Of a DNA stretch of 5,073 nt, positions 1 to 4,972 are shown in pieces. How positions within the stretch are numbered: position 1 is the first letter of the stretch; each line of letters starts with the position of its first letter. Made by a program: the position numbers and the translations under genes. The stretch is from positions 1-5,073 of the forward strand of contig PXAW01000124.1 of assembly GCA_003567055.1 (NCBI GenBank), written 5' to 3'. A model generated the notes under the pieces. That model worked only from the letters and a program-made list of their open reading frames with translations. It did not search any database and had not been told where the DNA came from. The stretch is from Hyphomicrobiales bacterium (GTDB taxonomy: Bacteria; Pseudomonadota; Alphaproteobacteria; Rhizobiales; Beijerinckiaceae).

Positions 1-636
1 ATCGCCTTGCGCGTACCCGATCATCCGGTGGCGACGGCGCTCCTGCGGGCCGTCGACAGGCCGCTTGCCGCACCCTCCGCCAACCCGTCGGGCCGGATCA
101 GCCCGACCGAAGCCGTCCATGTCGCACGCGATATGGAGGGCAGGATCGCCGCGATTCTCGATGGCGGCGCGACACGGATCGGGCTCGAATCGACCATCGT
201 CGCCTGTCTCGGCGGGGTGCCGCGGCTGTTGCGGCCCGGAGGCGTGTCGCGCGAGGCGATCGAGGCCGTACTCGGGCTCGCGCTGGCCGATGATTCATCC
301 GCATCCGACGCACCATCCGCGCCCCTCGCCCCGGGCATGCTCACGAGCCATTACGCGCCGCGTGCGCGGGTACGGCTCGATGCGCAGGCGATCGAGCCCG
401 GCGAGGCGGCGCTGCTATTCGGCAGCGTCCCCCCGCACGGCATGCAGAACGCGGTCGCCGTGCGCAATCTGAGCGAAAGCGGCGATCTGCGCGAGGCCGC
501 CGCCAATCTGTTCGGCGCGATGCGCGCCCTCGACGAAACGGGGGCCGCCGGCATCGCCGTGGCCCCCGTTCCCGAACATGGTCTCGGCGAGGCGATCACG
601 GATCGCCTGCGCCGCGCTGCCGCCGATCGCGGCTGA
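1..636 (+). CDS. Threonylcarbamoyl-AMP synthase, Sua5/YrdC/YwlC type (5'-truncated)
   Basis: This cytoplasmic enzyme makes L-threonylcarbamoyladenylate from threonine, bicarbonate and ATP, the first step of the t6A37 modification of ANN-decoding tRNAs. The visible 211 residues run in frame from base 1 and end at TGA 634-636. Numbering from the first visible codon, the YrdC-domain signatures are RVPDHP at 4-9, PSANPSGRISPT at 25-36, GLESTIV at 61-67 and LRPGGVS at 77-83. An Asp/Ala/Ser/Pro-rich linker (97-110) then leads to PGMLTSHYAP (111-120) and a C-terminal Sua5 domain ending in GLGEAITDRLRRAA. The two-domain layout marks the long Sua5 form (about 320 residues) rather than the short TsaC/YrdC form, so roughly the first 100 residues lie outside the window. 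The TTG at base 7 is internal, because homology continues upstream of it. The stop lies 7 bp from the convergent wrbA stop. Family assignment is very secure. Confidence 0.95.
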   Translation: MALRVPDHPVATALLRAVDRPLAAPSANPSGRISPTEAVHVARDMEGRIAAILDGGATRIGLESTIVACLGGVPRLLRPGGVSREAIEAVLGLALADDSSASDAPSAPLAPGMLTSHYAPRARVRLDAQAIEPGEAALLFGSVPPHGMQNAVAVRNLSESGDLREAAANLFGAMRALDETGAAGIAVAPVPEHGLGEAITDRLRRAAADRG

Positions 637-643
637 AGCAGCG

Positions 644-1243
644 TCAGCCGGCGATTTTCGCAGCGATCTCCGCCACATGGCGGCCCTGATAACGGGCACC
701 GTCGAGCTCGACCTGCGAGGGCTGGCGCGAACCGTCGCCGCCGGCGATGGTCGAGGCGCCGTAGGGCGAATTGCCCATGACTTCATCATGCCCCATCTGG
801 GCCGTGAAACTGTAGGGCAGCCCCACGATGATGAAACCGAGATGCAGAAGCACGGTGTGGAAGCTCAGGATGGTCGATTCCTGGCCGCCATGCTGCGTCG
901 CCGTCGAGGTGAAGACCGCGCCGACCTTGCCGACAAGTTTCCCCTGCGCCCAGAGACCGCCGGCCTGGTCGATGAAGTTCTTCATCTGCGCGGTCATGTT
1001 GCCGAAGCGGGTGCCGGTGCCGAAGATCACCGCGTCGTAATCGGCCAGCTCCTCCACGGTCGCGATCGGCGCTGCCTGATCGAGCTTGTAGCCGCTCTTC
1101 TCGGCGATCTCCTGCGGCACGAGTTCGGGAACGCGCTTGATGGTGACCTCCGCTCCGGCTTCGCGGGCCCCCTCCGCCACGGCGCCGGCCATGGTTTCGA
1201 TATGGCCATAGGAGGAATAGTAGAGAACGAGAACGCGTGCCAT
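644..1243 (-). CDS. wrbA: NAD(P)H:quinone oxidoreductase WrbA (type IV), FMN-dependent
   Basis: A 199-residue flavodoxin-like protein of normal family length. WrbA proteins are cytoplasmic tetramers that carry out two-electron reduction of quinones with NAD(P)H, which avoids semiquinone and superoxide formation. The N-terminus [19 protein letters not shown] is typical and contains the FMN phosphate loop (about 10-16). TRFGNM at 78-83, [10 protein letters not shown] at 113-122 and [20 protein letters not shown] at 157-176 are further WrbA signatures. The usual Pro before TRFG is Gly here (GTGTRFG). I chose the ATG at 1243-1241 because the homology begins exactly there and AGGAG sits 7 nt upstream; an in-frame TTG at 1300 would add 19 non-homologous residues. 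The gene is transcribed divergently from a LysR-type regulator across 93 bp, which suggests control by that regulator, perhaps in response to quinones or electrophiles (inference). Confidence 0.96.
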   Translation of the reverse strand: MARVLVLYYSSYGHIETMAGAVAEGAREAGAEVTIKRVPELVPQEIAEKSGYKLDQAAPIATVEELADYDAVIFGTGTRFGNMTAQMKNFIDQAGGLWAQGKLVGKVGAVFTSTATQHGGQESTILSFHTVLLHLGFIIVGLPYSFTAQMGHDEVMGNSPYGASTIAGGDGSRQPSQVELDGARYQGRHVAEIAAKIAG

Positions 1244-1250
1244 CGGCTGG

Positions 1251-1255
1251 CTCCT
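1251..1255 (-). promoter_or_regulatory. Shine-Dalgarno of wrbA
   Basis: The minus strand reads AGGAG here, followed by 7 nt (CCAGCCG) and the ATG at 1243-1241. This fixes the wrbA start at the point where family homology begins. A second, stronger AGGAGG lies further upstream on the same strand (1276-1271) but has no start codon at a usable distance. Confidence 0.8.
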
Positions 1256-1282
1256 GTGATGAGTGTTCGTTCCTCCTGATTT

Positions 1283-1342
1283 AAGCTTTCCACATCGCAA
1301 TAAAATAGCTATCTTCGGAAGACCCTAATTGCATGGATGCAA
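1283..1342. promoter_or_regulatory. Candidate LysR operator region between wrbA and its divergent regulator
   Basis: Three dyads lie in the divergent region: AAGCTT (1283-1288), ATAGCTAT (1305-1312) and TTGCAT-GG-ATGCAA (1329-1342). Their centres are 23 and 27 bp apart. LysR-type regulators commonly bind several spaced sites between divergent promoters, typically an interrupted dyad with T and A at the ends. The 14-bp site fits this as T-N12-A, close to the classical T-N11-A, and it covers the proposed LysR start codon, a position suited to autorepression. A weak sigma70-like -10 (TAAAAT, 1301-1306) on the plus strand abuts the middle dyad; I found no convincing -35. Which dyads are bound is inference. 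Confidence 0.4.
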
Positions 1343-2272
1343 GAAATGACGCTTCCCCAGCAGATCCCCTGGGATGAATTCCGCCTCGTGCGCATCATTG
1401 CCGAAGCGCGCGGCCTCACCGGGGCCGCCGAAGTGCTCGGCGTCAATCACTCGACAGTCTTCCGCCGCCTCGGCCAGCTCGAAGACACCTTGCAGGTCAA
1501 GCTGTTCGAGCGTCACCGCACCGGCTATGTCCTCACCACGGCGGGTGAGGAGATGGCGGCTCTGGCCGAGCGCATGGACGAGGATGTCGCCGCCTTCACG
1601 CGCCGGCTCGCCGGCCAGTCGATCGCACCGGCGGGGGAGTTGCGGGTCACCACCAACGATTCGCTGCTGGTGCATCTGCTGACGCCGATCTTCGCCGAAT
1701 TCACCCGCGCCTATCCCGAGATTCGCCTCGACGTGGTGCTCGCCAACCAGGCCCTGAACCTGTCGAAGCGCGATGCGGATGTCGCCATCCGCGCCACCGA
1801 CAATCCGCCGGAGACGCTGGTCGGGCGCCGCGTCGCGACCATTGCCTGGGCGCTCTATGCGCATCGCGCGGATGTGCCGGACCCTTCTGCGGTCGATCTG
1901 ATCGATCTGTTCGCGAAGCGCTGGGTTTCGCTCGGGGACAATCTCGCCGGGCTCAAGGTGACGCGCTACATCGCCGAGCACGTCGCCCCCGAGCATATCG
2001 TCTACCGGGTGAACACCGTCCTCGGCCTCGCCGAGGCCATCGGCGCGCGGGCCGGGCTCGGTCCCCTGCCCTGCTTCATAGCCGAGCAGAACCCCGACCT
2101 CGTGCGCCTCGCGCCGCCGCGCGAGGATTTTTCCGCCGGGTTATGGGTGCTCACCCATCCGGATCTGCGCCACGCCGCCCGGGTGCGCGCCTTCCTCGAT
2201 TTCGTCAACGCCGCCATCGTCGCCCAACGCCCCATGATCGAGGGCCGCGACGACCCCAACGGCACCGTCTGA
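1337..2272 (+). CDS. LysR-family transcriptional regulator
   Basis: A 311-residue LysR-type transcription factor of typical length. The N-terminal winged helix-turn-helix covers about 12-70 (WDEFRLVRIIAEARG, then TGAAEVLGVNHSTVFRRLGQLE as the HTH and KLFERHRTGYVLTTAGEEM as the wing). A linker helix follows at about 71-95, and a periplasmic-binding-protein-like effector domain at about 97-295 begins GELRVTTNDSLLVHLLTPIF. Such proteins act as dimers or tetramers in the cytoplasm and respond to a small-molecule co-inducer, which cannot be read from the sequence. The start is uncertain: ATG 1337 has only a distant GGAAG (1317-1321), while ATG 1346, three codons later, has a weak GGATG 6 nt upstream. 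A 14-bp dyad covers 1329-1342, so starting at 1346 would leave it wholly untranslated. The divergent wrbA gene is the likeliest target, together with autoregulation. Confidence 0.93.
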   Translation: MQEMTLPQQIPWDEFRLVRIIAEARGLTGAAEVLGVNHSTVFRRLGQLEDTLQVKLFERHRTGYVLTTAGEEMAALAERMDEDVAAFTRRLAGQSIAPAGELRVTTNDSLLVHLLTPIFAEFTRAYPEIRLDVVLANQALNLSKRDADVAIRATDNPPETLVGRRVATIAWALYAHRADVPDPSAVDLIDLFAKRWVSLGDNLAGLKVTRYIAEHVAPEHIVYRVNTVLGLAEAIGARAGLGPLPCFIAEQNPDLVRLAPPREDFSAGLWVLTHPDLRHAARVRAFLDFVNAAIVAQRPMIEGRDDPNGTV

Positions 2273-2323
2273 CGGCGCGCACCAGGCGGATTGGGAGATA
2301 CGCCGTTCATTCAGCGCGCGGTC
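2271..2323. terminator. Possible hairpin between convergent genes (LysR and MHYT-LytTR)
   Basis: GACGGCGCGC (2271-2280) pairs with GCGCGCGGTC (2314-2323) at 9 of 10 positions. A nested alternative pairs ACGGCG (2272-2277) with CGCCGT (2301-2306). The element overlaps the LysR stop codon and fills most of the 66-bp gap before the convergent stop at 2339. No T-run follows on either strand, so it is not a canonical intrinsic terminator, and short GC-rich inverted repeats are common in such genomes. Confidence 0.25.
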
Positions 2324-2338
2324 GGGCCGGCATGAAGG

Positions 2339-3538
2339 TCAGGTCAGACCGAGCGCGGCGCGCAGTTCCGGGATGCGGGAGCGGGCGACGGGGACACGGT
2401 CCAGGGAGGGGCTGCCGTCGAGGAGGCAGTAGCCGTTATCCTTGCGGCGCTGGAAACCGGAGACGCGCGCGGCATTGACCAGATAGGACCGGTGCACACG
2501 CAGGAACTGCGCCGGCAGCCGCTTCTCCGCCTCCGAGATCGACCAGGGACAGAAGACCCGTCCGGAGGCGATATAGACGATGGAATAATGCCCCTCGGCG
2601 CGCAGGGCAAAGACCTCGCCCGCCGGCACGAAGAAGGTCGCGCCGTCCTTCTCATAGGGGACACGCACGCAAGCGGCGGATTCTGCGACCGGCGCCGGGC
2701 CGTGCGGCTTCACGATCTGCGGCGGCGGCTGTAGCCCCGCCTCCCCGACAGCTGCGGCGGGCGCCTGCGGAATCGCCTGGCGAAGCGGCTCCCCGGGCGT
2801 CGCTTCGTCTATCGCCGCCCCCGCCTCCGCCGGGCTGTCGAGCAGGCTCGCCGCCGTCAGCAGGAAGGCGCCGGAGATGACGAATCCGGCAAGGAGCACG
2901 ATCAGGGCGATCTGGGCATTGGCGAGCGCCGGCGCGTCGAAGGCGGTGCGGCTCACCTCCACGAAATCGGTCCAGTTCATCGCCGAGAAATGCACCACCA
3001 CCACGCTCGCACCGAAGACGAGCGTCGCGAGCAACGTGTTGCGCCGCGTGCGCCGGCCATAGGCGATGCCGATCGCTGCCGCCCCCATCCCCGCCGCGAT
3101 CAGACCGACAATGACGAATCCGATCGGCTCATAGACCGGCTGGCAGCCCTCGATGGCGTTGAGGCCGACATAATGCATCGTCACGATACCAGCGCCGAGG
3201 ATCGCACCGGCAAGCCCCATGCGCGGGTGCGTGCGCGGGCCGAAATGCATCAAGAGCAACGCGATCCCCGCCAGCAGGATCGCGATCAGCGCCGAAGCGG
3301 TCGTCGGCAGGATGTCGTAATAGACCGGAACCGGGAAGCGCATCGACAGCATGGCGACGAAATGCATCGACCAGATGCCGCCACCCAGCGCGATTGCCGC
3401 CATCACGATCCGCGCCTGGCGCTGGCCCTTCGTCAGGCGCGACAGGCCCTGCGTCAGGGTCAGCCCGGTAAAGGCTGCCATCATCGAGATGGCAACTGAC
3501 GCCAGCACCAGCCAGGGATCGTATGTATAGAGGATCAT
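2339..3538 (-). CDS. MHYT-domain membrane sensor fused to LytTR DNA-binding domain (CoxC/CoxH-like)
   Basis: A 399-residue one-component regulator. Residues 1-232 form about seven membrane segments (roughly 7-29, 44-66, 82-98, 107-128, 137-160, 168-188, 206-231). Three carry the MHYT signature near one membrane face: SMHFVAM (57-63), MHYVGL (121-126) and VHFSAM (182-187). The conserved Met and His residues have been proposed to hold copper and sense O2, CO or NO; this is a family hypothesis. A Pro/Ala/Glu-rich linker (about 235-290) leads to a LytTR domain (about 293-397) with VFALRAEGHYSIVYI, FLRVHRSYLVNAARV and the C-terminal VPVARSRIPELRAAL. LytTR domains bind direct repeats as dimers. The same architecture is known in CoxC and CoxH of Oligotropha carboxidovorans, but no cox genes are visible here. 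The start ATG 3538-3536 fits the family N-terminus (YDPWLVLASV); its Shine-Dalgarno (CAGGA, about 12 nt away) is weak. It is divergent from the ltnD-like gene across 317 bp. Confidence 0.93.
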   Translation of the reverse strand: MILYTYDPWLVLASVAISMMAAFTGLTLTQGLSRLTKGQRQARIVMAAIALGGGIWSMHFVAMLSMRFPVPVYYDILPTTASALIAILLAGIALLLMHFGPRTHPRMGLAGAILGAGIVTMHYVGLNAIEGCQPVYEPIGFVIVGLIAAGMGAAAIGIAYGRRTRRNTLLATLVFGASVVVVHFSAMNWTDFVEVSRTAFDAPALANAQIALIVLLAGFVISGAFLLTAASLLDSPAEAGAAIDEATPGEPLRQAIPQAPAAAVGEAGLQPPPQIVKPHGPAPVAESAACVRVPYEKDGATFFVPAGEVFALRAEGHYSIVYIASGRVFCPWSISEAEKRLPAQFLRVHRSYLVNAARVSGFQRRKDNGYCLLDGSPSLDRVPVARSRIPELRAALGLT

Positions 3539-3593
3539 CGCGCGTCAGCGTCCTGCCCGAAACCGCCCCGTTCGCAGTCGCGCCGGGCCTCCC

Positions 3594-3634
3594 TGTTTCG
3601 CTTGTCGGTTTGGTTGGCCTTGTTATGCGAAACA
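3594..3634. repeat. 8-bp inverted repeat TGTTTCGC / GCGAAACA upstream of the MHYT-LytTR gene
   Basis: TGTTTCGC at 3594-3601 and GCGAAACA at 3627-3634 are perfect reverse complements separated by 25 nt, 33 bp from copy to copy (about three helical turns). The site starts 56 bp upstream of the MHYT-LytTR start codon. The octamer occurs a third time at 3817-3824 and, with one mismatch, at 3804-3811, and I found it nowhere else in the window. It looks like an operator; the protein that might bind it is unknown. Confidence 0.45.
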
Positions 3635-3700
3635 CTGCACCGCGCGATCGGATCACGTCGGCAGCACGGCGAAGTTACCGGCGGGGCTTGAACGCTGTCA

Positions 3701-3765
3701 ATGCTGCGGCGCATGAATCTCGCTCCCCGGTTGTGCGTTGCAGCATCCGCGAAAGCCCAACCGGG
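3701..3765 (+). ncRNA. Candidate structured RNA element (long stem plus pseudoknot) in the ltnD leader
   Basis: In plus-strand RNA, 3701-3716 can pair with 3731-3746 in 16 uninterrupted base pairs, 12 Watson-Crick and 4 G-U (3708-3739, 3709-3738, 3714-3733, 3715-3732), with a 14-nt loop. On the other strand the four wobbles become A-C mismatches, which favours plus-strand function. The loop and edge CCCGGTTG (3726-3733) is perfectly complementary to CAACCGGG (3758-3765). If the three loop-side pairs open, the two helices (13 and 8 bp) form an H-type pseudoknot; otherwise they compete partly. The loop also contains GCTCC (3722-3726), complementary to GGAGC (3845-3849) at the ltnD Shine-Dalgarno. 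No known riboswitch class was recognised and no promoter was identified. Paired by eye only. Confidence 0.3.
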
Positions 3766-3798
3766 CAAAGGCGATCTGCAAGGCTTCAAAGCGCAGGC

Positions 3799-3830
3799 GG
3801 GGCGTGAAACAATCGCGCGAAACACGCCCT
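3799..3830 (+). promoter_or_regulatory. Hairpin and tandem GCGYGAAACA repeat just upstream of ltnD
   Basis: GGGCGTG (3800-3806) and CACGCCC (3823-3829) are perfect complements, with an added G-U at 3799/3830 and a 16-nt loop. The same stretch holds two direct copies of a 10-mer, GCGTGAAACA (3802-3811) and GCGCGAAACA (3815-3824), differing at one base with a 13-bp period. It ends 14 nt before the Shine-Dalgarno GGAG (3845-3848). It may be a DNA operator (tandem sites) or an RNA hairpin affecting translation; the sequence cannot decide between them. Confidence 0.35.
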
Positions 3831-3855
3831 CGTCAAACTCTCCCGGAGCCCCGCC

Positions 3856-4761
3856 ATGCGCCTTTCCGATCAGACCATCGCCTTCTTCGGCCTCGGCTCC
3901 ATGGGCTATGGCATGGCCGCGACGCTGATCCGCGCCGGCGCCACCGTCTACGGTTTCGACGTGGCGCCGGAGCCGGTCGAGAAGCTCGTCGGCGAGGGCG
4001 GGCATCGCGCCGACGTGGCGCAGGCGGGTGCGCGCGCGGATGCGGCGGTGATCGTCGTGCTCAATGCCGCGCAGCTCGAGACGGTGCTGTTCGGCGAGGA
4101 CGGCATTGCTGCGCATCTGCGCCCCGGTGCCGTGATCATCGCCTGCCCGACCATCGCCCCCGACCAGGCCCGCGATTTCGCCGCGCGCTGCGCGCAACGC
4201 GGCCTGCATTATCTCGACGCGCCGATTTCCGGCGGAGCCGCCAAGGCGGCGCGCGGGGCGCTCTCGGTGATGGCCTCGGGCAGCCCTGACGCCTTTGCTG
4301 CGGCAAGGCCCGTTCTCGATGCGGTTGCCGAGACGGTGTTCGATCTCGGCGCCGAACCCGGCGCCGGTTCGGCGATGAAGGCGATCAACCAGATGCTCGC
4401 CGGCGTGCATATCGCCGCCATGGCGGAGGCCGTCACCTTCGGCATGACGCAGGGGATCTCCCCGCAGAAGACGCTGGAGGTGATTCCGCAATGCGCGGGC
4501 ACCTCGTGGATGTTCGAGAATCGCGGGCCCCATATCGTCGCGGGCGATTACACGCCCCATTCCGCCGTCGATATCTGGCCCAAGGATCTCGGCATCGTGC
4601 TCGAGATCGCGCGCGGCGCGAAATTCTCCGCACCGCTCACCGCCGCCGCCCTCCAGCAGTTCCTCGCCGCATCCGGCTCCGGACTGGGGCGCGAGGACGA
4701 TGCCGCATTGGCCAAGGTCTATGCCCGCAATGCGGGGCTGAGCCTGCCGGGTGACGATTGA
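3856..4761 (+). CDS. ltnD: L-threonate dehydrogenase-like NAD-dependent oxidoreductase (3-hydroxyisobutyrate dehydrogenase family)
   Basis: A 301-residue cytoplasmic beta-hydroxyacid dehydrogenase of normal length. The Rossmann fold begins with FGLGSMGYGM (GxGxxG at 12-17) and FDVAPE (34-39). DAPISGG (121-127) is the substrate-carboxylate loop, and K175 in GSAMKAINQ is the expected catalytic lysine. The C-terminal helical domain contains NQMLAGVHIAAMAEA, AGTSWMFENR (214-223), GDYTPHSAVDIWPKDLG and GREDDAALAKVYA, closely matching the LtnD subgroup rather than MmsB or tartronate semialdehyde reductase. LtnD oxidises L-threonate to 2-oxo-tetronate, after which OtnI, OtnK and OtnC act in known clusters; none of these is visible here, so substrate specificity is inferred. 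The start ATG 3856 has GGAG 7 nt upstream and lies just before the first beta strand. The gene is divergent from the MHYT-LytTR gene and has a structured leader candidate. Confidence 0.92.
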   Translation: MRLSDQTIAFFGLGSMGYGMAATLIRAGATVYGFDVAPEPVEKLVGEGGHRADVAQAGARADAAVIVVLNAAQLETVLFGEDGIAAHLRPGAVIIACPTIAPDQARDFAARCAQRGLHYLDAPISGGAAKAARGALSVMASGSPDAFAAARPVLDAVAETVFDLGAEPGAGSAMKAINQMLAGVHIAAMAEAVTFGMTQGISPQKTLEVIPQCAGTSWMFENRGPHIVAGDYTPHSAVDIWPKDLGIVLEIARGAKFSAPLTAAALQQFLAASGSGLGREDDAALAKVYARNAGLSLPGDD

Positions 4762-4762
4762 G

Positions 4763-4789
4763 CGGTCCGGCCTGAACAAGGCCGCGCCG
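4763..4789 (+). terminator. Hairpin just after the ltnD-like gene
   Basis: CGGCCT (4768-4773) pairs perfectly with AGGCCG (4779-4784) around a 5-nt loop (GAACA). Beyond one C-C mismatch and a G-U, CGG (4763-4765) continues the stem with CCG (4787-4789). It starts immediately after the stop codon (4759-4761). There is no U-run downstream (CGCACAACCAAAAACTG follows), so it is either a Rho-assisted end or an mRNA 3'-stabilising hairpin. Confidence 0.45.
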
Positions 4790-4886
4790 GCGCACAACCA
4801 AAAACTGAGCCGACAGATATTTGCGCCATAAAATCGTTTCTGGCGATTTATTTGTAAAAAAAGCAATCTTGGCCGTAAAATTTTCG

Positions 4887-4911
4887 GGAACGGAATGTTC
4901 GACTGACTGTT
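4887..4911 (+). promoter_or_regulatory. Candidate EcfG (general stress sigma factor) promoter
   Basis: GGAAC (4887-4891) is followed after 16 nt by TGTT (4908-4911). This matches the alphaproteobacterial EcfG/RpoE2/SigT consensus (GGAAC, 16-17 nt, CGTT) except for T in place of the first C. Transcription would begin near 4918-4922, giving a 5' leader of about 50 nt to the ATG at 4973. An alternative sigma70-like pair overlaps it upstream: TTGTAA (4852-4857), 18 nt, TAAAAT (4876-4881). No transcript data support either. Confidence 0.5.
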
Positions 4912-4925
4912 GTCCCTCCGAATAC

Positions 4926-4945
4926 GGATCGATAAGCGTCGATTC
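4926..4945 (+). promoter_or_regulatory. 5'-leader hairpin of the exported-protein gene
   Basis: GGATCGA (4926-4932) pairs with TCGATTC (4939-4945), six Watson-Crick pairs and one G-U, around a TAAGCG loop. It lies 15 nt before the AGGAGG at 4961 and, if the EcfG candidate is used, close to the mRNA 5' end, where a small stem can stabilise the message. It is followed by a GAAAAAATAG stretch that would leave the ribosome binding site unpaired. The stem is short and could be chance. Confidence 0.3.
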
Positions 4946-4960
4946 TGAAAAAATAGCATC

Positions 4961-4966
4961 AGGAGG
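4961..4966 (+). promoter_or_regulatory. Strong Shine-Dalgarno of the exported-protein gene
   Basis: AGGAGG followed by TGCAAT (6 nt) and ATG 4973. It is the best ribosome binding site in the window and the main support, with the signal peptide, for calling the truncated gene. Confidence 0.85.
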
Positions 4967-4972
4967 TGCAAT

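Noticed and set aside
578..1279. 233-codon open frame on the plus strand across wrbA
   Set aside because: It is antisense to the full WrbA reading frame, and its translation shows no family motif; a codon-bias shadow.
1300..1300. TTG start for wrbA 19 codons upstream of the chosen ATG
   Set aside because: The extra residues have no homology to WrbA, and the ATG at 1243-1241 has AGGAG at ideal spacing.
1325..1996. 223-codon open frame on the minus strand across the LysR gene
   Set aside because: It is antisense to the conserved LysR DNA-binding and effector domains and has no motifs or ribosome binding site of its own.
3688..3717. TTGAAC-N18-CATGAA as a sigma70 promoter for ltnD
   Set aside because: The -10 matches only three of six positions, and a start near 3724 would cut through the long RNA stem; too weak to list as a promoter.
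3523..3807. 94-codon plus-strand open frame in the MHYT-LytTR / ltnD intergenic region
   Set aside because: It starts inside the opposite-strand MHYT gene and has no Shine-Dalgarno. Its composition is Arg/Ser-rich without a domain, and it overlaps the repeats and the foldable region; non-coding regulation explains the stretch better.
4888..4900. GAAC-N5-GTTC as a possible LexA box
   Set aside because: Alphaproteobacterial LexA sites are direct GTTC-N7-GTTC repeats and the Gram-positive type has a 4-bp spacer; this matches neither, and the GGAAC is better explained by the EcfG promoter.
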